Below, one piece after another: positions 15,668-25,410 of a stretch of DNA of 64,000 nucleotides. The translations under genes and the position numbers were made by a program. This DNA comes from CAVRTM01 sp963696105 (GTDB lineage Bacteria; Actinomycetota; Actinomycetes; Actinomycetales; Dermatophilaceae). Where the stretch lies: assembly GCA_963696105.1 (NCBI GenBank), contig CAVOIP010000005.1:868001-932000 (forward strand), written 5' to 3'. The notes under the pieces were generated by a model, which worked only from the letters and a program-made list of their open reading frames with translations, was not told the origin of the DNA and did not search any database. The stretch's first letter is position 1; every line of letters begins with the position of its first letter.

Positions 15668-17425
15668 TTGACGACCCGCTCCGCTCCCTCCGCCGACTCC
15701 TACGTGGTCGGCGTCGACTTCGGCACGCTGTCCGGCCGGGCGGTCGTCGTCCGCGTCCGTGACGGCGCCGAGCTGGCGAGCGCCGTCACGGACTACCCCC
15801 ACGCGGTCCTCGACCGCACCCTGCCGGACGGCACCGCCCTGCCGCCCGACTTCGCGCTGCAGGTCCCGGCGGACTACGTGCAGGTGCTGCGCGAGGCCGT
15901 GCCGGAGGCCGTGCGGCGGGCCGGCATCGACGCCACCGACGTCATCGGCATCGGCACCGACTTCACCGCGTGCACGATGGTGCCGACCACCGCCGACGGC
16001 ACGCCGCTGAACGAGCTCGAGGACCTCAGCGGCAACCCGCACGCGTATGTCAAGCTCTGGCGGCACCACGCCGCCCAGCCGCAGGCGGACCGGATCAACG
16101 CCCTCGCCGCCGAGCGCAAGGAGTCCTGGCTCCCCCGGTACGGCGGGCTGATCTCCTCCGAGTGGGAGTTCGCCAAGGGGCTGCAGATCCTGGAGGAGGC
16201 TCCCGAGGTCTACGCCGCGATGGAGCACTGGGTCGAGGGCGCCGACTGGATCGTCTGGCAGCTGACCGGCGACTACGTCCGCAATGCCTGCACCGCCGGC
16301 TACAAGGGGATCTACCAGGACGGGCACTACCCCTCCGAGGAGTTCCTGGCCGCCCTCAACCCCGACTTCCGCGGGTTCGTCGCGGACAAGGTCGAGCACC
16401 GCATCGGCCAGCTCGGCGAGTGCGCCGGGCGGCTCAGCCCGCAGGCGGCGGGCTGGACCGGCCTGCCCGAGGGCATCGCCGTGGCCGTCGGCAACGTCGA
16501 CGCGCACGTCACCGCCCCGGCCGCCCGTGCCGTGGAACCGGGGCAGATGGTCGCGATCATGGGCACGTCGACGTGCCACGTCATGAACAGCACCGGGCTG
16601 CACGAGGTCCCGGGAATGTGCGGGGCCGTCGACGGCGGCATCGTCTCGGGCCTCTGGGGTTACGAGGCCGGCCAGAGCGGGGTCGGCGACATCTTCGGCT
16701 GGTTCGTCAGGAACGGCGTCCCGCCGGAGTACCACGCGGCAGCGGCCGAGCGCGGCCTCGACATCCACGAGTACCTGACCGAGCTCGCCGCCCGGCAGGC
16801 GATCGGCGAGCACGGGCTGGTCGCCCTCGACTGGCACAGCGGCAACCGCTCGGTCCTCGTCGACCACGAGCTGTCCGGCCTGGTCGTCGGGCAGACCCTG
16901 GCCACCCGCGCCGAGGACACCTACCGGGCGCTGCTGGAGGCCACCGCGTTCGGCACGCGCACCATCATCGCGGCGTTCGTGAACGCCGGCGTGCCCGTGA
17001 CCGAGCTTGTCGTGGCCGGTGGCCTGCTCAAGAACCCCCTGCTGATGCAGATCTACGCCGACGTCACCAACCTGCCGCTGTCCACGATCGTCTCGGACCA
17101 GGGCCCCGCGCTCGGCTCGGCGATCCACGCCGCGGTCGCCGCCGGCGCGTACGCCGACGTGCACGCCGCCGCCGAGGTCATGGGCCGCTCACGCCGCGGC
17201 GTCTACCAGCCGATCCCCGCCAACGTCGAGGCGTACGACGCGCTGTTCGCCGAGTACACCCTGCTGCACGACTACTTCGGCCGAGGTGCCAACGAGGTGA
17301 TGCACCGGCTCCGTGCCATGCGGCGCGCAGCCACGAGCCGGGCCGGCGCCGCCCCCGCACGCGGTACCGACGACGCGAGCGACGCCGGCGACACCACCGA
17401 CGCAGCAGCGGGGACGTCAGCATGA
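15668..17425 (+). CDS. araB: L-ribulokinase
   Basis: Phosphorylates L-ribulose to L-ribulose 5-phosphate, second step of L-arabinose use. 585-residue FGGY kinase. Visible: VGVDFGTLSGRAVVV at the N-terminus, NPHAYVKLWRHHAAQ, GYKGIYQ, catalytic region GNVDAHVTAPAA, IMGTSTCHVM and AGGLLKNPLLMQIYADV. Starts with TTG at 15668, eight bases after GGAAGG. The last 30 residues are an Ala/Asp/Thr-rich tail beyond the family core. Its stop overlaps the araD ATG (ATGA). Operators for the adjacent LacI protein lie in the promoter. Confidence 0.96.
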   Translation: MTTRSAPSADSYVVGVDFGTLSGRAVVVRVRDGAELASAVTDYPHAVLDRTLPDGTALPPDFALQVPADYVQVLREAVPEAVRRAGIDATDVIGIGTDFTACTMVPTTADGTPLNELEDLSGNPHAYVKLWRHHAAQPQADRINALAAERKESWLPRYGGLISSEWEFAKGLQILEEAPEVYAAMEHWVEGADWIVWQLTGDYVRNACTAGYKGIYQDGHYPSEEFLAALNPDFRGFVADKVEHRIGQLGECAGRLSPQAAGWTGLPEGIAVAVGNVDAHVTAPAARAVEPGQMVAIMGTSTCHVMNSTGLHEVPGMCGAVDGGIVSGLWGYEAGQSGVGDIFGWFVRNGVPPEYHAAAAERGLDIHEYLTELAARQAIGEHGLVALDWHSGNRSVLVDHELSGLVVGQTLATRAEDTYRALLEATAFGTRTIIAAFVNAGVPVTELVVAGGLLKNPLLMQIYADVTNLPLSTIVSDQGPALGSAIHAAVAAGAYADVHAAAEVMGRSRRGVYQPIPANVEAYDALFAEYTLLHDYFGRGANEVMHRLRAMRRAATSRAGAAPARGTDDASDAGDTTDAAAGTSA

Positions 17426-18096
17426 CCGCCGGCGCCGACGTCCGGGAGGCCATCGCCTCGCTGCGCGCCGAGGTGGCCGCCCTGCACCGGGAGCTGACAC
17501 GTTACGAGCTGGTCATCTGGACCGCCGGCAACGTCTCGGCGCGCGTGCCCGGGCGCGACCTCATGGTGATCAAGCCGTCCGGGGTGTCCTACGACGCGCT
17601 GACGCCCGACGCCATGGTCGTGACCGACCTGCACGGCGAGCTCGTCGACGGCGAGCACAGCCCCTCCTCGGACACGGCGGCGCACGCCTACGTCTACCGG
17701 CACCTGCCCGAGGTCGGCGGGGTCGTGCACACCCATTCCACCTACGCGACGGCGTGGGCCAGCCGCGCCGAGCCGATCCCGTGCGTCCTCACCATGATCG
17801 CCGACGAGTTCGGCGGGGACGTGCCCGTCGGGCCGTTCGCCCTCATCGGCGACGACTCCATCGGCCGGGGCATCGTCGACACGCTGAAGGGCAGCCGCAG
17901 CAAGGCCGTCCTCATGGCCGGCCACGGGCCGTTCACCATCGGCAAGGACGCCCGCTCGGCGGTCAAGACCGCGGTGATGCTCGAGGACGTGGCACGGACG
18001 GTGCACATCGCCCGCCAGCTCGGAGCACCAAACCGGTTGGCCCAGAACGACATCGACAGCCTGTACCACCGCTACCAGAACGTCTACGGCCAGTGA
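17422..18096 (+). CDS. araD: L-ribulose-5-phosphate 4-epimerase
   Basis: Zn-dependent class II aldolase-family enzyme that converts L-ribulose 5-phosphate to D-xylulose 5-phosphate. 224 residues, typical length. Zinc ligands and active-site motifs: TAGNVSARV, IKPSGVSYDAL, VVHTHSTYATAWA (two His) and LMAGHGPFTIG (third His). Translationally coupled to araB by a 4-base overlap, and followed 19 bases later by araA. Confidence 0.95.
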   Translation: MTAGADVREAIASLRAEVAALHRELTRYELVIWTAGNVSARVPGRDLMVIKPSGVSYDALTPDAMVVTDLHGELVDGEHSPSSDTAAHAYVYRHLPEVGGVVHTHSTYATAWASRAEPIPCVLTMIADEFGGDVPVGPFALIGDDSIGRGIVDTLKGSRSKAVLMAGHGPFTIGKDARSAVKTAVMLEDVARTVHIARQLGAPNRLAQNDIDSLYHRYQNVYGQ

Positions 18097-18115
18097 GCGC
18101 CCGAAGGAGCAACCC

Positions 18116-19624
18116 ATGACCACCCCGTCCGCACCCGCCGAGGTGTGGTTCCTCACCGGCAGCCAGGGGCTGTACGGCGAGGACGTCGTCCGCCAGGTCG
18201 TCGCCCACTCGCAGTCCATCGCCGCGACGCTCGACGGCACCGACGCCATCCCCGCCACCGTGGTGTGGAAGCCGGTGCTCACCGACACCGACGCCATCCG
18301 CCGGATCGCCCTCGAGGCCAACGCCGACGACCGGTGCGTGGGCGTCGTGGCGTGGATGCACACGTTCTCGCCCGCGAAGATGTGGATCAGTGGGCTCGAC
18401 GCGCTGCGCAAGCCCATGCTGCACCTCCACACGCAGGCCAACGTCGAGCTGCCCTGGGGCGAGATCGACATGGACTTCATGAACCTCAACCAGGCCGCCC
18501 ACGGCGACCGCGAGTTCGGCTACATCCAGACGCGGATCGGCCTGTCCCGCAAGACCGTCGCCGGTCACGTCAGCGACCCGGCCGTGGTGGACCGCATCGG
18601 CACATGGGTGCGCGCCGCGACCGCGAGCTGCGCCATGCGTACGATGCGGCTGGCCCGCTTCGGCGACAACATGCGCGGCGTGGCCGTCACCGAGGGTGAC
18701 AAGGTCGAGGCGGAGCTGAAGTTCGGCGTCTCGGTCAACGCCTACGGCGTCAACGACCTGGTGGCCAGCGTCGACGCGGCGCTGGACAGCGACGTCGACG
18801 CCCTCGTCAAGCAGTACGAGGACGAGTACGACGTCGCGGCCGAGCTGCGCGCCGGCGGCGAGCGGCACGAGTCGCTGCGCTACGGCGCGCGGATCGAGCT
18901 GGGCCTGCGGTCGTTCCTCGAGGAAGGCGGCTTCACCGCGTTCACCACCAACTTCGAGGACCTGGGAGCCCTGCGCCAGCTGCCCGGTCTCGCCGTACAG
19001 CGTCTGATGGCAGACGGTTACGGCTTCGGCGGTGAGGGTGACTGGAAGACATCGGTCATGCTGCGGACGCTGAAGGTCATGGCGCAGGGGCTGCCTGGCG
19101 GCACGTCCTTCATGGAGGACTACACCTACCACCTGACGCCCGGCGAGGAGAAGATCCTCGGCGCGCACATGCTCGAGGTCTGCCCCACGATCGCCGCCGG
19201 GCGGCCCACGCTGGAGATCCACCCCTTGGGCATCGGCGGCCGCGAGGACCCGGTCCGGCTCGTGTTCGACGCGGCCCCCGGCGCCGCGGTCATCCTCGGC
19301 ACGTCAGACCTCGGTGACCGGTTCCGCTTCGTGGCCAACGAGGTCGAGGTCGTCTCCCCTGACGCCCCGCTTCCCCAGCTGCCGGTCGCGCGGGCCGTCT
19401 GGCGGCCGGCACCGGACCTGCGCACGTCGACCGAGGCGTGGCTCACGGCCGGCGGCCCGCACCACACGGTGCTGTCCACCGCGCTGACCTCCGAGCACCT
19501 GTGGGACCTGGCGGAGATGTCGGGCACCGAGCTCGCCCTCATCGACGCCGGCACCACGACGCGCCGCTTCACCCAGGAGCTGCGTTGGAACCAGGCGTAC
19601 TACCGACTCGCGCAAGGCTTCTGA
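18116..19624 (+). CDS. araA: L-arabinose isomerase
   Basis: Converts L-arabinose to L-ribulose; Mn-dependent, cytosolic. 502 residues, standard length. Metal ligands are visible in FMEDYTYHL (Glu), HMLEVCP (Glu), LEIHPLGIGG (His) and GGPHHTVL (His); the N-terminus WFLTGSQGLYGEDVV is characteristic. ATG 18116 is preceded by GAAGGAG. Third gene of araBDA, repressed through the LacI operators upstream of araB. Confidence 0.97.
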   Translation: MTTPSAPAEVWFLTGSQGLYGEDVVRQVVAHSQSIAATLDGTDAIPATVVWKPVLTDTDAIRRIALEANADDRCVGVVAWMHTFSPAKMWISGLDALRKPMLHLHTQANVELPWGEIDMDFMNLNQAAHGDREFGYIQTRIGLSRKTVAGHVSDPAVVDRIGTWVRAATASCAMRTMRLARFGDNMRGVAVTEGDKVEAELKFGVSVNAYGVNDLVASVDAALDSDVDALVKQYEDEYDVAAELRAGGERHESLRYGARIELGLRSFLEEGGFTAFTTNFEDLGALRQLPGLAVQRLMADGYGFGGEGDWKTSVMLRTLKVMAQGLPGGTSFMEDYTYHLTPGEEKILGAHMLEVCPTIAAGRPTLEIHPLGIGGREDPVRLVFDAAPGAAVILGTSDLGDRFRFVANEVEVVSPDAPLPQLPVARAVWRPAPDLRTSTEAWLTAGGPHHTVLSTALTSEHLWDLAEMSGTELALIDAGTTTRRFTQELRWNQAYYRLAQGF

Positions 19625-19861
19625 GCAAAAGCCGCAGACGCCGCACAAGGAGGCACCATCCAGGAAGCCGACACCTCTGCCCGTGGTTCTTGACCAGCTT
19701 GTAACACGTTCACCCTTGTCCCGCACTCCCCGAATCCACTTGCATTGACTCACGATCGGACTGCCGGATCCATTGCGGACCGGATTCACCGCACTGCGCG
19801 GTGGGGGGCAACAGCACCATCCCGAACCTCTTCCCATGCACCATTCGAACGGAGAACGACT

Positions 19862-20959
19862 GTGCGTAAGATCTTCGCCCTCGTGGCGACCGGCGCGCTC
19901 GCGCTGACAATGAGCAACTGTGGTCGCGCCTCGACCGCGGACGCCGGCAAGGACAGCATCGCCGGAGGCACGAAGGGCACCATCGGCGTGGCGATGCCCA
20001 CCAAGACCTCCCAGCGCTGGATCAAGGACGGCGACGCGATGAAGGCCCAGCTGGAGGCGGCCGGTTACAAGGTCAACCTCCAGTACGCCAACGACGACAT
20101 CCCGACCCAGGTCACCCAGGTCAACGACATGGTGACCAAGAAGAACCAGGTGCTGGTCGTCGCCTCGATCGACGGCACCGCCCTCGCCGGCGCGCTGAAG
20201 CAGGCGAAGGAGGCCAACATCCCGGTCATCGCCTACGACCGCCTGCTGCGCAGCACCGACGCCGTCGACTACTACACGACGTTCGACAACCTCAAGGTCG
20301 GCGAGCTGCAGGCGCAGTCGCTCATCAAGGGCCTGGAGGCCAGCGGCAAGCCGGCTCCGTGGAACGTCGAGCTCTTCGCCGGCTCCCCGGACGACAACAA
20401 CGCCACGTTCTTCTTCAACGGCGCCATGAAGGTCCTGCAGCCGCTGATCGACGCCAAGAAGATCAGGATCCCCTCGGGTGAGACAGACTTCAAGACCGTC
20501 GCCACGCTGCGCTGGGACGCGGGCGTCGCCAAGAAGCGCATGGAGAACCTGCTCACCAAGTCCTACTCCAACCAGGACGTCCAGGGTGTGCTCGCGCCGT
20601 ACGACGGCCTCTCCCGCGGCATCATCGCGGCCCTCAAGGGCAACGGCTACGGCAGCGGCGGCAAGAAGCTGCCTGTGATCACCGGGCAGGACGCCGAGAT
20701 CGAGTCGGTCAAGTCCATCCTGGCCGGCGAGCAGTACTCCTCGGTCTTCAAGGACACGAGCAAGCTGGCCGAGACGACGGTCAACATGATCAAGCAGATC
20801 GCCGAGAAGAAGACCGTGACGGTCAACGACACCACGTCCTACAACAACGGTGTCAAGAACGTCCCCACGATGCTGCTGCAGCCCGTGGCGATCGACAAGG
20901 CGAACGTCAAGCAGACCCTGCTCGACGCGAAGTACTACACCGCTGCCGAGATGGGCTGA
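19862..20959 (+). CDS. chvE: Sugar ABC transporter substrate-binding lipoprotein (ChvE-like)
   Basis: Extracytoplasmic monosaccharide-binding protein of the ChvE/XylF type, 365 residues. The N-terminal signal peptide has a hydrophobic core (ALVATGALALTM) followed by SNCGR; the Cys is right for lipidation but the residue before it is Asn, unusual for a lipobox. The binding domain begins GTIGVAMPTKTSQRWIKDG and has KEANIPVIAYDRLL and VLAPYDGLSRGII. I chose GTG 19862, six bases after GGAGAACG, since it gives a clean signal peptide; the upstream in-frame ATG at 19745 does not. Followed by the GguA and GguB homologues; the araBDA context points to L-arabinose (or related aldoses). Confidence 0.9.
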   Translation: MRKIFALVATGALALTMSNCGRASTADAGKDSIAGGTKGTIGVAMPTKTSQRWIKDGDAMKAQLEAAGYKVNLQYANDDIPTQVTQVNDMVTKKNQVLVVASIDGTALAGALKQAKEANIPVIAYDRLLRSTDAVDYYTTFDNLKVGELQAQSLIKGLEASGKPAPWNVELFAGSPDDNNATFFFNGAMKVLQPLIDAKKIRIPSGETDFKTVATLRWDAGVAKKRMENLLTKSYSNQDVQGVLAPYDGLSRGIIAALKGNGYGSGGKKLPVITGQDAEIESVKSILAGEQYSSVFKDTSKLAETTVNMIKQIAEKKTVTVNDTTSYNNGVKNVPTMLLQPVAIDKANVKQTLLDAKYYTAAEMG

Positions 20960-21086
20960 CGGCGACACAGCACACCAGTCGGTGGCTGACACGGGTGGCT
21001 CGGCGGCGGTCCAGCGGACCGTCCCGGGCCACTCGTGCGGTGGGGCCGGCACGCACCATCGGAACAGCTCGCAAAGGGACGTGAGT

Positions 21087-22619
21087 ATGGAAAACCTGAT
21101 CCTGTCGATGAGGTCGATCACCAAGGAGTTCCCGGGCGTCAAGGCGCTCGCCGACGTCACCATCGACGTCAAGCGGGGCGAGATCCACGCGATCTGCGGG
21201 GAGAACGGCGCCGGCAAGTCGACCCTGATGAAGGTGCTGTCGGGGGTCTACCCCTACGGCACCTACGAGGGCCAGATCGTCTTCGAGAACGAGGAGTGCC
21301 GCTTCAACGGCATCCGTGAGAGCGAGCGCGCCGGCATCGTCATCATCCACCAGGAGCTCGCGCTGATCCCCGAGCTCAGCATCACCGAGAACCTCTTCCT
21401 CGGCAACGAGAACGCCAGGGGCGGGGTGATCGACTGGCTCGATGCCACGAGCCGCGCCAAGGAGCTGCTCGCCCGCGTCGGCCTGACCGAGGAGCCGTCG
21501 ACACTGGTCAAGAACATCGGGATCGGCAAGCAGCAGCTGGTCGAGATCGCCAAGGCGCTGGCCAAGGACGTCAAGCTGCTGATCCTGGACGAGCCGACGG
21601 CGGCGCTCAACGACGCCGACTCCCAGCACCTGCTGGGCCTGCTGGACGGCTTGCGGCGCAAGGGGATCACCTCGATCATGATCTCGCACAAGCTCAACGA
21701 GATCGAGCAGATCTCCGACTCGATCACGATCATCCGTGACGGCCGGACCATCGAGACCCTCGACGTCAAGGCCGAGGGCATCAACGAGGACCGGATCATC
21801 CGCGGGATGGTCGGCCGCGACCTCGACCACCGCTACCCTCCGCACACCTCCATGATCGGCGAGACGCTGTTCGAGATCCGGGACTGGACGGTCTACCACC
21901 CGGACGACCCGTCCCGTGTTGTAGTCAACCAGGCCAACCTCACGGTGCGGCGCGGCGAGATCGTCGGCCTGGCCGGGCTGATGGGCGCCGGGCGCACCGA
22001 GCTCGCCCGTTCGGTGTTCGGGCAGTCGTGGGGCCTGAACATCACCGGCGAGGTCCTCAAGCACGGCAAGCCGATCAAGCTGAAGACCGTGCAGCAGGCC
22101 ATCAACGCCGGCCTGGCGTACGTCACCGAGGACCGCAAGACGCTGGGGCTGAACCTCCTGGACAACATCCGGGTGTCCATCACCTCGGCCGGGCTCGGCA
22201 AGCTCCGGCGCAACCTCATGGTGGACGAGAACGCCGAGATCGTCGCCGCCAACACGTACCTCAAGGACATGCGAATCAAGGCGCCCAGCATCGAGGAGGG
22301 CGTCGGCAAGCTGTCCGGCGGCAACCAGCAGAAGGTCGTCCTCGGCAAGTGGATGTTCACCGAGCCGGACGTGCTGATCCTCGACGAGCCGACCCGCGGC
22401 ATCGACGTCGGCGCCAAGTACGAGATCTACGAGATCATCAACCGGCTGGCCGACAGTGGTCGCGGTGTCCTGATGATCTCCTCCGAGCTGCCCGAGCTGC
22501 TCGGGATGTGCGACCGCATCTACACCCTCAGCGCGGGCGTCATCACCGCCGAGGTCGACCGTGAGGTCGCCGACCAGGAGACGCTCATGCGTCACATGAC
22601 CAAGAGAAAGGCCAGTTGA
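21087..22619 (+). CDS. gguA: Sugar ABC transporter ATP-binding protein (GguA/MmsA-like)
   Basis: Double-ATPase subunit that powers monosaccharide import, 510 residues. The first nucleotide-binding domain has Walker A GENGAGKST, IGIGKQQLVEIA (signature-like) and Walker B LLILDEPTAAL; the second has the degenerate Walker A GLMGAGRTE, signature LSGGNQQKVVLG and Walker B VLILDEPTRGID. This layout is that of RbsA/XylG/GguA. ATG 21087 follows AAAGGGACGTGAG. Sits between the binding protein and the permease, ending two bases before the permease ATG. Confidence 0.93.
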   Translation: MENLILSMRSITKEFPGVKALADVTIDVKRGEIHAICGENGAGKSTLMKVLSGVYPYGTYEGQIVFENEECRFNGIRESERAGIVIIHQELALIPELSITENLFLGNENARGGVIDWLDATSRAKELLARVGLTEEPSTLVKNIGIGKQQLVEIAKALAKDVKLLILDEPTAALNDADSQHLLGLLDGLRRKGITSIMISHKLNEIEQISDSITIIRDGRTIETLDVKAEGINEDRIIRGMVGRDLDHRYPPHTSMIGETLFEIRDWTVYHPDDPSRVVVNQANLTVRRGEIVGLAGLMGAGRTELARSVFGQSWGLNITGEVLKHGKPIKLKTVQQAINAGLAYVTEDRKTLGLNLLDNIRVSITSAGLGKLRRNLMVDENAEIVAANTYLKDMRIKAPSIEEGVGKLSGGNQQKVVLGKWMFTEPDVLILDEPTRGIDVGAKYEIYEIINRLADSGRGVLMISSELPELLGMCDRIYTLSAGVITAEVDREVADQETLMRHMTKRKAS

Positions 22620-22621
22620 GG

Positions 22622-24010
22622 ATGAGCACCACCACCACAGCGGCCCCGCCCAGCTTCGCCAAGAAGCTCAGCCGGGCCATGGGCGGCAACGTCCGCCAGT
22701 ACGGCATGATCATCGCGCTGCTGCTGCTCGTCGCGATGTTCCAGGTCCTCACGGGGGGTCTCTTCCTCGAGCCGCGCAACGTCACCAGCCTGCTGGTGCA
22801 GAACGGCTACATCCTGATCCTCGCGATCGGGATGGTGATGGTGATCATCGCCGGCCACATCGACCTGTCGGTCGGGTCGGTTGCCGCGTTCGTCGGTGCG
22901 ACCGTCGCCATCGCGATCACCCGGTACGACGTGCCGTGGCCGCTCGCGATCGTCCTCGGCCTCGTCGTGGGCGCGGTGGTCGGCGCCTGGCAGGGCTTCT
23001 GGGTCGCCTCGGTCGGCATCCCGGCCTTCATCGTCACGCTGGCCGGCATGCTCCTGTTCCGCGGGCTGGACCTGATGATGCTCGACGCGTCGAGCGTCGC
23101 GGTGCCGGAGGGCTTCCAGACGATCGCCAACGGCTTCATCCCGGACATGGGCCCCGACACCGGCTACCACAACCCGACGCTGGTGCTGTCGCTGCTGCTC
23201 ATCGTGCTGTTCGTGGTGCTCGAGCTCCGCCGCCGTGCGGACCTGCGCAAGCACGGCATGACGGTCCCCTCGATGGCGATCAGCGTCCTCAAGCTGGTCC
23301 TGGTCAGCGCCGCCGTCCTGGCGGTCGGTCTGCTGCTCGCGTCGTACAAGGGCGTGCCGGTCGTGGGTCTCATCCTCGGCGCGCTGGTGGCGCTCTACAG
23401 CTTCATCACCCGCAAGACGGTCCTGGGCCGCCACATCTACTCCGTCGGCGGCAACTCCGGTGCGGCGCGGCTGTCCGGCGTCAACACCAAGCGGGTCGAC
23501 TTCCTGGTCATGGTCAACATGGGCCTGCTGTCCGGGGTCGCCGGCATGGTGTTCACGGCCTACCTCAACGCGGCCAACCCCAAGGACGGCACGGGTTTCG
23601 AGCTCGACGCCATCGCGGCGGTGTTCATCGGCGGGGCCGCGGTGGCCGGCGGGGTCGGCACCGTCTCCGGGTCGATGATCGGTGGCCTGGTCATGGGCGT
23701 GCTCAACCTGGGCCTGGCCAACCTCAGCGTCGACTCCAACTTCGTGCAGATCATCAAGGGTCTGGTCCTGCTGCTCGCGGTGGCGTTCGACGTGCGGTCC
23801 AAGATGCAGGGCCGGCCCTCGTTCATCGGGATGATGCTGTCCGCGCTCAACCGCAAGGCGCCACCACCGGCGGTGCCCGCCCCGGTCGAGCTCGAGGCGG
23901 CCGACGCGGCGCACCGCGGCACGCCGGCCGCGGCGCCGACGAGGCCGGACCAGCTGCCCGGCGACCTGGACAAGGTCGGCCCCTCGGGCGCCTCGGACCC
24001 CCAGGCCTGA
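22622..24010 (+). CDS. gguB: Sugar ABC transporter permease (GguB/XylH-like)
   Basis: Membrane channel of the importer, 462 residues, with about ten to eleven transmembrane helices and the family motif VGGNSGAARLSGVNTKRVDF in the cytoplasmic loop. GMVMVIIAGHIDLSVGSVAAF near the N-terminus is diagnostic for the RbsC/XylH group. The C-terminal 60 residues form a Pro/Ala-rich cytoplasmic tail. Start ATG 22622; a TTG at 22616 overlapping the upstream stop is possible but less likely. A strong hairpin ends the transport operon. Confidence 0.93.
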   Translation: MSTTTTAAPPSFAKKLSRAMGGNVRQYGMIIALLLLVAMFQVLTGGLFLEPRNVTSLLVQNGYILILAIGMVMVIIAGHIDLSVGSVAAFVGATVAIAITRYDVPWPLAIVLGLVVGAVVGAWQGFWVASVGIPAFIVTLAGMLLFRGLDLMMLDASSVAVPEGFQTIANGFIPDMGPDTGYHNPTLVLSLLLIVLFVVLELRRRADLRKHGMTVPSMAISVLKLVLVSAAVLAVGLLLASYKGVPVVGLILGALVALYSFITRKTVLGRHIYSVGGNSGAARLSGVNTKRVDFLVMVNMGLLSGVAGMVFTAYLNAANPKDGTGFELDAIAAVFIGGAAVAGGVGTVSGSMIGGLVMGVLNLGLANLSVDSNFVQIIKGLVLLLAVAFDVRSKMQGRPSFIGMMLSALNRKAPPPAVPAPVELEAADAAHRGTPAAAPTRPDQLPGDLDKVGPSGASDPQA

Positions 24011-24026
24011 GCCCGCCCAGCTCCAT

Positions 24027-24065
24027 GCCGGTGCCCCTGTCGCAGCCCGTGACAGGGGCACCGGC
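24027..24065. terminator. Bidirectional terminator after gguB
   Basis: Perfect 15-bp stem GCCGGTGCCCCTGTC / GACAGGGGCACCGGC with a 9-nt loop, between convergent gguB and the acyl-CoA dehydrogenase gene. Confidence 0.8.
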
Positions 24066-24088
24066 GCGTCTGCGCCGCTACCGCCGGG

Positions 24089-25315
24089 TCAGGCCGGACG
24101 GTAGCGGCGCAGCTCCCGGCGGGCCAGGGACATGACGTGCACCTCGTCCGGGCCGTCGGCCAGGTGCAGCATCCGGGCCTGGGCGTAGAGCTCCGGCAGG
24201 GGGGTGTCCTGGCAGACCCCCATCCCGCCGTAGGCCTGCATCGCGCGGTCGATCACCCAGGTGGCCATCTCGGGCACGGCCACCTTGATCGCCGAGATCT
24301 CGACGGCGGCACCGCGGTTGCCCACGGTGTCCATCAGCCAAGCCGTCTTCAGCACCAGCAGCCGGGCCTGCTCGATGCGGATCCTGGACTGCGCGACCCA
24401 GTCCTGGACGACGCCCTGGGCTGCGATCGGCTTGCCGAACGCCACCCGGGACTGCACCCGCTGACACATCAGGTCGTAGGCCCGCTCGGCCATCCCGATC
24501 AGCCGCATGCAGTGGTGGATGCGGCCGGGGCCCAGCCGCGCCTGACCGATCGCGAAGCCGCCGTTCCACTCCCCCAGCAGGTTCTCGCGGGGGATGCGCA
24601 CCCCGTCGTACAGGATCTCGGCGTGACCGCCGTGCGGGCCGTCGGTGTAGCCCAGCACGTGGGTCGCGCGCTCGACCTTGACCCCCGCGGTGTCCAGGGG
24701 GACCACCACCATGCTGTGGCGCCGGTGCCGCTCGCCGTCCGGCGCCGAGAGGCCCATGACGACCGCCACCTTGCACTCGGGGGCCATCGCGCCGCTGGAC
24801 CACCACTTGCGCCCGGTCACGACGATCTCGTCGGTCGCCTCGTCCAGCTCGATGCGGGTGGCGATGTTGTTCGCGTCCGAGGACGCCACGTCCGGCTCGG
24901 TCATCGAGTACGCCGAGCGGATGGTCCCCTCCAGCAGTGGAGTGAGCCACCGGTCCTGCACCGCGGGGCGGGCGAAGTGCGCGAGCACCTCCATGTTCCC
25001 CGTGTCGGGCGCCGCGCAGTTCATCGCCTCCGGTGCCAGCATCGGGGAGCGGCCGGACAGCTCGGCGAGCGGCGCGTACTCGAGGTTGGTCAGCCCGGCG
25101 CCGCGGTCCCCCGGCAGGAAGAGGTTCCACAGGCCCCGCTCGCGCGCCTGCGCCTTGAGCTCCTCCATCACCGGGGGCCGGCCCCAGGGGTTGCTGTGCG
25201 CCTGCTGGGCCACCTGCTCGGCGAAGGTGGCCTCGGCGGGGTAGATCACCTCGTCGAGAAAGCCCTGCACACGCTCACGCCACTGCTCCACGGTGCTGCT
25301 GTAGCCGAAGTCCAT
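24089..25315 (-). CDS. Acyl-CoA dehydrogenase family protein
   Basis: FAD enzyme that would introduce a trans-2 double bond in an acyl-CoA. 408 residues. Motifs: AYSMTEPDVASSDANNI (FAD-binding loop), VTGRKWWSSGAM, RVQSRVAFGKPIAAQ and the C-terminal AYGGMGVCQDTPLPELYAQAR. The last motif with long N-terminal helices resembles the ACAD10/11-like subgroup. Start ATG 25315 is preceded at seven bases by TAGGTT, consistent with a leaderless mRNA; an upstream in-frame start at 25366 lacks support. Not in an operon; electrons would go to ETF and from there to the EtfD-like protein at 53.8 kb. Substrate unknown. Confidence 0.88.
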   Translation of the reverse strand: MDFGYSSTVEQWRERVQGFLDEVIYPAEATFAEQVAQQAHSNPWGRPPVMEELKAQARERGLWNLFLPGDRGAGLTNLEYAPLAELSGRSPMLAPEAMNCAAPDTGNMEVLAHFARPAVQDRWLTPLLEGTIRSAYSMTEPDVASSDANNIATRIELDEATDEIVVTGRKWWSSGAMAPECKVAVVMGLSAPDGERHRRHSMVVVPLDTAGVKVERATHVLGYTDGPHGGHAEILYDGVRIPRENLLGEWNGGFAIGQARLGPGRIHHCMRLIGMAERAYDLMCQRVQSRVAFGKPIAAQGVVQDWVAQSRIRIEQARLLVLKTAWLMDTVGNRGAAVEISAIKVAVPEMATWVIDRAMQAYGGMGVCQDTPLPELYAQARMLHLADGPDEVHVMSLARRELRRYRPA

Positions 25316-25410
25316 GCGCGCCAACCTAACCCGTGTCAGGCCATCTCCCCCTTCCGCCACCCCCACGCGACCCCGCGGGACGACGTCACCGGCCCGGGGC
25401 TGAGCTCACG

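Noticed and set aside
20907..22595. Minus-strand 562-codon frame opposite gguA
   Set aside because: Antisense to a clear ABC ATPase gene, with no domain of its own.
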